Positions 24,801 through 30,777 of a stretch of 32,191 nt of DNA are shown here, one piece after another. The stretch comes from an uncultured Bacteroidales bacterium (GTDB lineage: Bacteria > Bacteroidota > Bacteroidia > Bacteroidales > Bacteroidaceae). The translations under genes and the position numbers were made by a program. The DNA lies in contig CADBXL010000030.1 of NCBI GenBank assembly GCA_902798615.1, positions 1 through 32,191 on the forward strand. The letters are read 5' to 3'. Numbering within the stretch: position 1 is the first letter of the stretch; every line of letters starts with the position of its first letter. Under the pieces are notes generated by a model. That model worked only from the letters and a program-made list of their open reading frames with translations, ran no database searches and had not been told where the DNA came from.

Positions 24801-25140
24801 ATAAACGCATACGCTGCACCTCTACACTGAGGCGAGTGATATCATCCTCAGCAAGAGAATCTGCACGCGAAAGTAGCGTATCACTCTTTACATAATCCAT
24901 GCGCGTAATCGTGTAGAAAGCCTGATTGAGCAAAGCCTCCGACATTCCTGCCCTATATCCTATCTTCTCTGCCTCTTTATATGCTTTATTGGCATAGATG
25001 CGTGCAGAATCCACGTTCTTATAACGCATGTCATAAGAACGGTCGTTGAGAGTATCAACATAATCCCTGTCAGAGCTGTCTGTGGAACAACCACAGACAA
25101 GTGCAAAGATGAATATGGAGAAGAATAAATATTTACGCAT
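21856..25140 (-). CDS. Large membrane sensor histidine kinase, DUF5112/DUF5113-type
   Basis: A 1094-residue protein. A lipoprotein-type signal (VCGC, Cys18) precedes an extracytoplasmic TPR-like region (about 36-380) and TM1 (400-422). A coiled coil and dimerisation segment (430-520) leads to a HATPase domain with the N box DNARKFTPEGG (576-586), DSGKGM (608-613) and HGFGLMNCRGI (640-650). TM2 (687-702), an extracytoplasmic segment (703-834), TM3 (835-857) and a coiled coil (865-890) follow. A second kinase-like part has an H-box-like SALKHETMYFPSRI (His904) but a degraded ATP site. In the first module the position expected for the phospho-His reads VSYAENIMP, so His904 may be the acceptor. 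This matches the DUF5112-HATPase-DUF5113 layout as I recall it. No response-regulator gene is adjacent. The signal and targets are unknown. Confidence 0.85.
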   Translation of the reverse strand: MRKYLFFSIFIFALVCGCSTDSSDRDYVDTLNDRSYDMRYKNVDSARIYANKAYKEAEKIGYRAGMSEALLNQAFYTITRMDYVKSDTLLSRADSLAEDDITRLSVEVQRMRLCQRRSQNKDFYVHKNEADRYMANIHSDIEDESQRKRKQYTYARSEYGIVLSTYLYYVNLPIESSEALLSIAKDKDIQLNNDTAQYLAYLYNIGAGGILREGSAAEIAHKEFDCLMQCYMLARHNGYLFWEANSLQSLSEHLANPEELAAYHRDDDPCIRYLNDDGVPDSMLSGNLAERSLQCFVRYGDIYQIAGGWRTLSSCYHNIKDHEAELSCLLNAIEDSLILQAPDLVASISEKMSMAYSALGDKQASDYYRNQYLDMQDSTRQDRQLEARADALSALVSRTQWLIASIVVVLAILVVVVAVLIHYHRKNKDRYKHNERLEELEENLQALCLQTEDAMRINVEQHAKVSYAENIMPLIDRMLHSVDTVEKAGNGNLEYVSDICKSILENNARLTSWVQLRKGQVSLHIETFPLQSLFHIIKMTVKSFSNKGIQLSVKDTDISVKADKVLTLFLINTIVDNARKFTPEGGEVVVSATKCDVYDGYAEVSIADSGKGMTQEQADHLFDYGTIVDQKENLTEQKSHGFGLMNCRGIMDRYRKTSELFSHCEIKAESEKGKGTRIFFRLPMAVRATLAVLLAIIPAFGFADNKANAAENTWPDSVYNANVEGRYAEAISYADSCFRFINAEYRSLANVNKDDTLTIAYNGAELRWWSRKVPADYEIIIYVRNEVAVSALALNDWELYAANNKAYTKLYKECSQDSTLSTYCATMERTENTNNIAVGVLILLFLVLVAVFWWFYVRDVLHNRKSIVRVCREKEEEIVRMKRERDRLYVSNNVIDNTLSALKHETMYFPSRIAQDNNKVMASEEFDEQGVKELSETVGYYRNLYSMLCSQCTRNASEITYPMQPFKVTELKLDFADDVKSVDIIANRQLMDYLVLLLKRKNNRETPSAEVLLNGGGTNMGRKYITLAIDCPNARMNKADAEALFSLATTDVDYLIIRQILRENGTATNAFAIGIRAEVTEKGYVRFLLTLLAK

Positions 25141-25169
25141 AGTTATTGTTTTTGAGGGGAATTGGAAAC

Positions 25170-25238
25170 CTAGATATTCTAGATAATCTAACTCTCCGGA
25201 AGATCTAGAAACTCTAGCAAATCCTGCCTCTAGAAGAA
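25170..25238. repeat. CTAG-rich array with about 9-nt period
   Basis: CTAGATATT, CTAGATAAT and CTAACTCTC (25170, 25179, 25188) are followed by CTAGAAACT (25205), CTAGCAAAT (25214) and CTAGAAGAA (25230), separated by shorter degenerate units. CTAG occurs five times in about 65 bp. It sits between the kinase gene and the eda terminator. Confidence 0.5.
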
Positions 25239-25287
25239 AAAAACTGGAACTCCGGCAAGCATAGAGACTCCCCGAATTCCAGTTTTA
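25235..25287 (-). terminator. Intrinsic terminator of the kdgK-eda transcript
   Basis: On the minus strand AACTGGAA (25284-25277) pairs with TTCCAGTT (25249-25242), with extra inner pairing, followed by a run of T (complement of the A-run ending at 25243). Confidence 0.75.
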
Positions 25288-25315
25288 TGGTTATTTAGTC
25301 AAAGACTATCCTAAA

Positions 25316-25984
25316 TTACTTACGAGCACCAAGACAATAGCCAAGTGCTTCCTTACACTTGTCAGTTACATACTGCCAGTCACCTGCAGCAACCTTATCC
25401 TTTGGGAAGAGCTTAGAGCCCATACCTACGCAGAAGACACCAGCAGCGAACCATTTCTCAAGGTTCTCCTTCTCAGGAGCGACACCACCTGTTACCATGA
25501 TCTTTGACCAAGGCATTGGAGCCATAAGTCCCTTGATGAGGTTTGGACCAACAACATCGCCTGGGAATACCTTTGTAAAGTCACAACCAACTTCCTGTGC
25601 CTTACCAATTTCTGATGGTGTGAGACAACCTGGACAATATGTCACGCAACGACGATTGCAGACAATAGCAACATCAGGGTTGAAGAGAGGACCTACAACG
25701 AAGTTTGCACCAAGTTGGATATACATAGCAGCAGTAGGAGCATCAACTACAGAACCGATACCGAGAGCCATCTCTGGGCACTCCTTTGCAACGAACTTTG
25801 AAAGTTCTGCGAAAACCTCTTGAGCAAAGTCACCACGGTTTGTGAACTCGAACGCACGAACGCCACCCTCGTAACAAGCCTTCACTACATTCTTTGCGAC
25901 TTCAACGTCCTTGTTATAGAAAACAGGAACCATAGGTGCCTCGGCGATTTTCGCCATCACCTGAAATTTATCAAATTTAGCCAA
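25316..25984 (-). CDS. eda: 2-dehydro-3-deoxyphosphogluconate aldolase (KDPG aldolase)
   Basis: A 222-residue class-I aldolase that cleaves KDPG to pyruvate and glyceraldehyde 3-phosphate. It carries FEFTNRGD with Glu46 (general base), the Schiff-base Lys138 in [10 protein letters not shown], and [23 protein letters not shown] near 147-169. The natural N-terminus [13 protein letters not shown] requires a TTG start at 25984-25982; the next ATG is nine codons in, and an in-frame stop lies upstream. A heptad-repeat arm ends only about 4 nt upstream. It is downstream of kdgK, separated by the four-helix-bundle cassette, and ends at the terminator 25235-25287. Confidence 0.93.
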   Translation of the reverse strand: MAKFDKFQVMAKIAEAPMVPVFYNKDVEVAKNVVKACYEGGVRAFEFTNRGDFAQEVFAELSKFVAKECPEMALGIGSVVDAPTAAMYIQLGANFVVGPLFNPDVAIVCNRRCVTYCPGCLTPSEIGKAQEVGCDFTKVFPGDVVGPNLIKGLMAPMPWSKIMVTGGVAPEKENLEKWFAAGVFCVGMGSKLFPKDKVAAGDWQYVTDKCKEALGYCLGARK

Positions 25985-25988
25985 AATA

Positions 25989-26471
25989 TTTACAATTTAC
26001 CATGTACAATGTACAATTACCATTTTGCAATCTGTACATTTCCATGCGGTTTATATTCTAATCACTTTCTATTTTTGTACGCATCGTCTTTATAGATGCA
26101 ACTATAATCTTTACCAATTCCAAGTTTTCATTGTACAAGTCCTGCATCCGTTCTTTTGGCATTATGTCACAAGCAATAATCAAGTCAAGCCAATGAGCCG
26201 TCTCATCAAGTTCTTCTTCGCACATTTTCAACTTATTCAGAAAATCCTTATCGGACTTACCTACACAAGCAGCACGATAATTTGCTGACGGAGACGTACC
26301 AGAACGTACAATCTGTTTGGCAATAGCATTCGCGGAAATGGTATTAGGCATTTTGTCAACCATTTTTACGATACGAATGGCAAAAGACCTGAGCCTTGAT
26401 TTCATTTCCTCGCGAGTCATAGCTAAATGCTAAAACGAAAATTGTACATTGTACATGGTAAATGGTAAATG
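25989..26471. mobile_element. Cassette with inverted heptad-repeat arms carrying a four-helix-bundle gene
   Basis: The left arm (25989-26016) is four 7-nt units of the form TKTACMA. The right arm (26441-26468) is four inverse units (ATTGTAC twice, ATGGTAA twice). Between them lies one gene (26058-26420). The cassette fits exactly between the eda start (about 4 nt away) and the kdgK stop (about 4 nt away). Calling it mobile is an inference from its arms and from the two short gene-less relatives at 29014-29128 and 30651-30770. Confidence 0.5.
26058..26420 (-). CDS. Four-helix-bundle protein (23S rRNA intervening-sequence-protein family)
   Basis: A 120-residue, helical, charged cytosolic protein. 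Family-typical features are the N-terminal LRSFAIRIVKMVDKMPNT helix, the AIAKQIVRSGTSPSANYRAA signature (about 34-53) and the EEELDETAHWLDLII helix (about 68-82), ending in lysine-rich TMRTKIESD. Members were first seen in 23S rRNA intervening sequences, but most lie elsewhere in genomes; their function is not established. Here the gene sits inside a sugar-acid operon, between kdgK and eda, flanked by inverted heptad-repeat arms, so it is more likely a passenger of a small cassette than a part of the pathway. Confidence 0.88.
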   Translation of the reverse strand: MTREEMKSRLRSFAIRIVKMVDKMPNTISANAIAKQIVRSGTSPSANYRAACVGKSDKDFLNKLKMCEEELDETAHWLDLIIACDIMPKERMQDLYNENLELVKIIVASIKTMRTKIESD

Positions 26472-26474
26472 AGT

Positions 26475-27497
26475 CTATCGCTGTACACGACCATTAGCAG
26501 AACCACCAGCAAGAGCCTCGACCTCTGCAACAGATACGAGGTTAAAGTCACCATTGATGGTGTGCTTGAGAGCAGAAGCAGCTACAGCGAACTCAAGAGC
26601 CTCACCCTGATTTGGCTTTGTGAGAAGACCGTGGATAAGACCACCAGAGAAAGAGTCACCACCACCTACACGGTCGATGATTGGATTGATATCATAACGC
26701 TTTGACTGATAGAACTCCTTACCGTCATAGATAAGAGCCTTCCAGCCATTATGTGTTGCAGAGAATGACTCACGGAGAGTAGAAACAACATACTTGAAGC
26801 CGAATGTCTCCTTCATCTGCTTGAAGATGCCCTCATAGCCGGCAGCATTAGTCTCGCCACCCTCTACGTCAGCATCAGGCTTGAAACCGAGACAAAGCTC
26901 AGCATCTTCCTCATTGCCGATACATACGTCAACATACTTCATAAGAGGACGCATGATAGAGATAGCCTTCTCTGAAGTCCAGAGCTTCTTGCGGAAGTTA
27001 AGGTCAACAGAAACTGTTACGCCATGACGCTTTGCAGCCTCACAAGCGAGCTTTGTGAGCTCAGCAGCCTTGTCGGAAATAGCAGGAGTGATACCTGACC
27101 AGTGGAACCAGTCAGCACCTTCCATGATTGCATCGAAATCGAAATCCTCTGGATTAGCCTCAGCAATAGCAGAGTTTGCACGATCGTAGATAACCTTTGA
27201 TGGGCGCATAGAAGCACCTGTCTCACAATAGTACAGACCTACGCGATTACCGCCACGGGCAATATAATCCGTATTTACACCATAACGACGAAGAGCATTA
27301 ACTGCAATCTGACCAACCTCATGTGTTGGGAGTTTAGAAACAAAGTAAGCATCATGACCATAGTTGGCACAACTGATAGCCACATTAGCCTCACCACCAC
27401 CTGGGATGATACGGAAAATGTCTGTCTGGACGAAACGATCCTGACCATTTGGAGAAAGACGAAGCATTATTTCGCCCAAAGTCACTACTTTTGCCAT
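26475..27497 (-). CDS. kdgK: 2-dehydro-3-deoxygluconokinase (PfkB family)
   Basis: A 340-residue ribokinase-family sugar kinase that phosphorylates 2-keto-3-deoxygluconate to KDPG using ATP. The N-terminal GG signature is FRIIPGGGEANVAISCANYG (28-47). The C-terminal signature with the catalytic base Asp281 is IIDRVGGGDSFSGGLIHGLL (273-292). DLNFRKKLW (165-173) is typical of KDG kinases. It is the first gene of the minus-strand half of the hexuronate locus, divergent from the LacI-type regulator, with a TAATTTTG -7 box at 27591-27598. It feeds eda directly. Confidence 0.93.
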   Translation of the reverse strand: MAKVVTLGEIMLRLSPNGQDRFVQTDIFRIIPGGGEANVAISCANYGHDAYFVSKLPTHEVGQIAVNALRRYGVNTDYIARGGNRVGLYYCETGASMRPSKVIYDRANSAIAEANPEDFDFDAIMEGADWFHWSGITPAISDKAAELTKLACEAAKRHGVTVSVDLNFRKKLWTSEKAISIMRPLMKYVDVCIGNEEDAELCLGFKPDADVEGGETNAAGYEGIFKQMKETFGFKYVVSTLRESFSATHNGWKALIYDGKEFYQSKRYDINPIIDRVGGGDSFSGGLIHGLLTKPNQGEALEFAVAASALKHTINGDFNLVSVAEVEALAGGSANGRVQR

Positions 27498-27590
27498 AGT
27501 TAATTAAGAGAGTTAATTTGTATAAAGATTTAAAATTCCCAAAGTAAGTTTTTCTGCAAAGTCAGTATGACAAAATGCAGATTTCTGTTG

Positions 27591-27598
27591 CAAAATTA
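27591..27598 (-). promoter_or_regulatory. Possible -7 box of kdgK
   Basis: The minus-strand sequence TAATTTTG matches TAnnTTTG and lies about 95 nt before the kdgK ATG. No good TTTG box was found at the usual distance, so the promoter may need an activator or lie elsewhere in the 246-nt gap. Confidence 0.35.
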
Positions 27599-27660
27599 CT
27601 GTTTTTTTACGAAAGAAAGAAATATTTCAAGAAAAAATACTGTTTTTTATAAAAAAAATT

Positions 27661-27680
27661 AATTGTTAGTGCACACAATT
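27661..27680. promoter_or_regulatory. Candidate operator (dyad AATTGT-N8-ACAATT)
   Basis: Six outer base pairs form a perfect dyad around an 8-nt centre in the regulator-kdgK divergent gap. It lies 13 nt upstream of the regulator's -7 box (27694), where a bound LacI-type dimer could repress its own gene. It is the clearest dyad in the gap. Confidence 0.4.
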
Positions 27681-27693
27681 CGTTTTTTTTCAT

Positions 27694-27701
27694 TATTTTT
27701 G
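27694..27701 (+). promoter_or_regulatory. Probable -7 box of the LacI-type regulator gene
   Basis: TATTTTTG matches TAnnTTTG and lies 42 nt before the ATG at 27744. No TTTG box is seen at 19-21 nt upstream. Confidence 0.4.
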
Positions 27702-27743
27702 CACCATATTTTTTAAATCTTAAATCACCTTCAACTTTAAGGA

Positions 27744-29012
27744 ATGTCACAGAATATGGATATCAACGACCTCAACGACGAACAGCCAATTGAGGCTGCT
27801 GCCGAAAAGAGAAAGGTAGGACGTCCCAAAGGTTCCACAAACGGTAGTGGAAAGAAGAACAAAAGCACAAAGAAGACAAAATCAGCAAAGAAGACGTCTG
27901 CTAAAGCTCAGGAGAACAAGCGTCAACGTAAACGCGACAATACAGGTTCACTGCGTATCACCATACGTGATATCGCAGAGAAGGCTGGTGTGAGCGTAGG
28001 TACCGTTGACCGCGTACTGCACAACAGACCTAACGTTTCACCAAAGGCATTGGTAAAGGTTCAGAAAGCCATCGAGGAGATGAACTATGAGCCTAATATG
28101 TATGCAAGTGCCCTTGCACACAATAAGGAGTACAATTTCTACTGCCTTATGCCTAAGCATGAGAGTGAAGCTTACTGGGAGGAAGTTGAGGAAGGACAGC
28201 TCCATGCATGCGAGATGCGTCGCGACTTCAATGTGCACGCGCACATGTACTACTATAAACGCAAGGACGAACAGAGTTTCAAGGAGTGCTACGAGGCTAT
28301 CCTTGCAACCGAGCCTGACGGCGTTGTGGTGGTACCAGCAAAGTTGGAGGTTACACGTAAGTTCACCGACCAGATGCATGAGCGTAACATTCCTTTCATC
28401 ATGCTCGATTCATACATGCCTGACCTCCGTCCTCTCGCATTCTACGGACAGGACTCATTTGCCAGCGGATTCTTCGCAGCAAAGCTTCTCATGATGATTG
28501 CATCAAAGGAGAAGAGCATCATGCTAATGAAGCAGACAATCGACGGTATTCACGTTGCAAGTAAGCAGCAGGATAACCGTGAGGTCGGTTTCCGTCACTA
28601 TATGAAGGATCATTTCCCTGACATAAAGATTGTTGAAGTTGATTTGCCATATGGTTCTTCACGCAAGGAATATACTCTGATTCTTCAGAAATTCTTTGAA
28701 GAGCATAAGGAAATCCACCATTGTGTGACACTCAATTCCAAGGCACACCTTGTAGGCGAGTATCTGTTGAAGAATAATCTGCGTAACGTCCAGATTATGG
28801 GGTATGATATGGTTGAGAAGAATGCCAACTGCCTGCGTCAAGGTAGCATATCTTTCCTCATCGCCCAGCATGGATATATGCAAGGCTACTACAGCATTGA
28901 TGCACTTGCAAGAGCCATTATCCTAAAGAAGAACGTAAATCCTGTGAACTATATGCCTATCGAGGTTATCTTCAAGGAGAACGTTGACTTCTACAGAAGA
29001 ACGCAAATCTAA
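27744..29012 (+). CDS. LacI-family transcriptional regulator with N-terminal AT-hook and lysine-rich tail
   Basis: A 422-residue protein. Residues 1-70 are not part of the LacI fold: an acidic start, then an AT-hook core KRKVGRPKGSTNG (22-34), then a Lys/Ser/Thr/Ala-rich stretch with histone-H1-like KK steps (about 36-65). The LacI HTH follows (about 71-120: ITIRDIAEKAGVSVGTVDRV, hinge region NYEPNMYASAL). A periplasmic-binding-protein-like sensor domain runs to the end (EPDGVVVVPAKL, LDSYMPDLRPLAFYGQDSFA, QDNREVGF). Usual members are about 330-350 residues. It is divergent from kdgK and upstream of uxaA, so it probably controls the hexuronate genes, with a sugar acid as the likely ligand. 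Confidence 0.9.
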   Translation: MSQNMDINDLNDEQPIEAAAEKRKVGRPKGSTNGSGKKNKSTKKTKSAKKTSAKAQENKRQRKRDNTGSLRITIRDIAEKAGVSVGTVDRVLHNRPNVSPKALVKVQKAIEEMNYEPNMYASALAHNKEYNFYCLMPKHESEAYWEEVEEGQLHACEMRRDFNVHAHMYYYKRKDEQSFKECYEAILATEPDGVVVVPAKLEVTRKFTDQMHERNIPFIMLDSYMPDLRPLAFYGQDSFASGFFAAKLLMMIASKEKSIMLMKQTIDGIHVASKQQDNREVGFRHYMKDHFPDIKIVEVDLPYGSSRKEYTLILQKFFEEHKEIHHCVTLNSKAHLVGEYLLKNNLRNVQIMGYDMVEKNANCLRQGSISFLIAQHGYMQGYYSIDALARAIILKKNVNPVNYMPIEVIFKENVDFYRRTQI

Positions 29013-29013
29013 T

Positions 29014-29128
29014 CATGTACAACGTACCATTTACAATTTACAATTTTGCTGGTGCTGCGAGGACATTGCTCAAAAATAGAAAAATGTCTAAATAGAAATT
29101 GTACATTGTAAATGGTAAATTGTACATA
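29014..29128. repeat. Short gene-less element with inverted heptad arms, copy 1
   Basis: The left arm (about 29017-29045) has 7-nt units GTACMAY/TTACAAT. The right arm (about 29098-29126) has the inverse units ATTGTAC, ATTGTAA and ATGGTAA. It begins 2 nt after the regulator's stop codon. The 50-nt core resembles that of copy 2. Confidence 0.65.
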
Positions 29129-29156
29129 ACATTATGAACTATTAAACCTAACACGA

Positions 29157-30650
29157 ATGGAACAAGCATATCTGAAAATCAATCCCGCTGACTCTGTTGT
29201 TGTATGCCTCAGAGCTATGAAGGCTGGGGAAATAGTGACCGACGGCAATAAAGAAGTAAAGCTATTGCAAGACACTCCTGCCGGTCACAAGGTTCTACTT
29301 ACCGACAAGAAGGAAGGTGAAGATATTATAAAATATGGCTACCCTATCGGTCATGCAGCAAAGGATCTCAAGGCTGGTGAATGGGTTAACGAGAACAATC
29401 TCAAGACCAATCTCGCAGGAACGCTTGAATATACATACAACCCTGTCAGCGAAAAACTCAGCATCCCTGTTGAGAACCGCACATTCAAGGGATTTGTCCG
29501 TAAGAATGGTGATGTCGGCATACGCAATGAGATCTGGATTGTACCTACCGTTGGTTGCGTAAACGGCATAGCAGAGCAGTTGGCAAAACGTCTTGAAACC
29601 GAAACTCGTCTCGACGGTATTGATGCTGTTCACGCCTGGCATCATAACTACGGCTGCTCTCAGCTCTCAGAGGATCATGAGGCTACACGCAAGATTCTCC
29701 GTGACATCGTACTCCACCCTAATGCAGGTGCCGTGCTCGTTCTCTCCCTCGGATGCGAGAACAATCAGCCTGACGACTTCATGGCTATGCTCGGTGATTA
29801 TGACAAGGAGCGCATCCAACTCGTAGTTACACAAAAGGTTGAAGGTGACGAGGTTGAATACTGCATGGACATTCTCCGTAAGATGTACGGGATATGCAAG
29901 GAGGACAAGCGCGTTGATGTTCCAGTAAGTAAGCTCCGCGTAGGACTTAAATGCGGTGGTTCTGACGGATTCTCAGGCATTACAGCCAACCCACTTGAGG
30001 GCGAGTTCTCCGACTGGCTCGTAGCTCAGGGCGGTACAAGCATACTTACCGAGGTACCAGAAATGTTCGGTGCAGAGACAATCCTTATGAACCGTTGCGA
30101 GAACCGTCAACTCTTCGAGCAGACAGTATCTCTCATCAATAACTTCAAGAACTACTTCCTCTCACATGGTGAGCCTGTTGGCGAGAACCCATCTCCGGGC
30201 AACAAGGCTGGTGGCATCTCTACTCTTGAGGACAAGGCTCTTGGATGCACGCAGAAATGCGGTCGTGCTCCTGTTAGTGGCGTACTCGAATATGGCGACC
30301 GCTTGCAGACATCTGGCCTTAACCTTCTCTCTGCCCCAGGCAACGACCTCGTAGCAGCCACGGCACTTGCTTCTGCAGGATGCCATCTGGTTCTTTTCTC
30401 AACAGGTCGCGGAACTCCTTTCGGCACTTTCGTCCCGACGATGAAGATTTCAACGAACTCCGACCTCTACAACCGCAAGAAGAACTGGATTGACTTCAAT
30501 GCCGGACAACTCGTTGACGGTAAGACGATGAAGGAACTCGTTCCTGAATTCATCGATAAGATTCTCGCTGTTGCAAGCGGCGAACCTGCACGCAATGAGG
30601 TGAATGGTTATAGCGAGATCTCCATATTCAAGAATGGAGTAACACTGTAA
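29157..30650 (+). CDS. uxaA: Altronate dehydratase
   Basis: A 497-residue protein, full length for UxaA. An N-terminal SAF domain (about 1-95; GYPIGHAAKDLKAGEWVNEN) is joined to the catalytic dehydratase region beginning FKGFVRKNGDVGIRNEIWIV (about 109-128). Further segments are HNYGCSQLSEDHE, LSLGCENNQPDD, LKCGGSDGFSGITANPLEGE and CTQKCGRAPVSGVLEYGD, with conserved Cys and His residues. It dehydrates D-altronate to 2-keto-3-deoxygluconate in galacturonate breakdown, supplying KdgK. uxaB and uxaC are absent from the window. It lies between the regulator and an NhaC-type carrier; each gap is filled by a heptad-arm element. Confidence 0.94.
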   Translation: MEQAYLKINPADSVVVCLRAMKAGEIVTDGNKEVKLLQDTPAGHKVLLTDKKEGEDIIKYGYPIGHAAKDLKAGEWVNENNLKTNLAGTLEYTYNPVSEKLSIPVENRTFKGFVRKNGDVGIRNEIWIVPTVGCVNGIAEQLAKRLETETRLDGIDAVHAWHHNYGCSQLSEDHEATRKILRDIVLHPNAGAVLVLSLGCENNQPDDFMAMLGDYDKERIQLVVTQKVEGDEVEYCMDILRKMYGICKEDKRVDVPVSKLRVGLKCGGSDGFSGITANPLEGEFSDWLVAQGGTSILTEVPEMFGAETILMNRCENRQLFEQTVSLINNFKNYFLSHGEPVGENPSPGNKAGGISTLEDKALGCTQKCGRAPVSGVLEYGDRLQTSGLNLLSAPGNDLVAATALASAGCHLVLFSTGRGTPFGTFVPTMKISTNSDLYNRKKNWIDFNAGQLVDGKTMKELVPEFIDKILAVASGEPARNEVNGYSEISIFKNGVTL

Positions 30651-30770
30651 CATGTACAATGTACCATTTACAATTTACAATTTAGCTAGCGCAGTAAGGG
30701 CATGGTTCAACAAAATAAATGAAACAATGTCTAAATGATAATTGTACATGGTACATGGTAAATTGTAAAT
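30651..30770. repeat. Short gene-less element with inverted heptad arms, copy 2
   Basis: The left arm (30654-30684) and right arm (30741-30770) are inverse 7-nt arrays of the same type as copy 1. The core shares the AATGTCTAAAT word and a similar GCTRGYGC start with copy 1. It begins directly after the uxaA stop codon and ends 7 nt before the next ATG. Confidence 0.65.
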
Positions 30771-30777
30771 AAAGAAG

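Noticed and set aside
26058-26420. 23S rRNA intervening sequence
   Set aside because: The protein belongs to the family named for such sequences, but no rRNA sequence flanks it; the neighbours are kdgK and eda.
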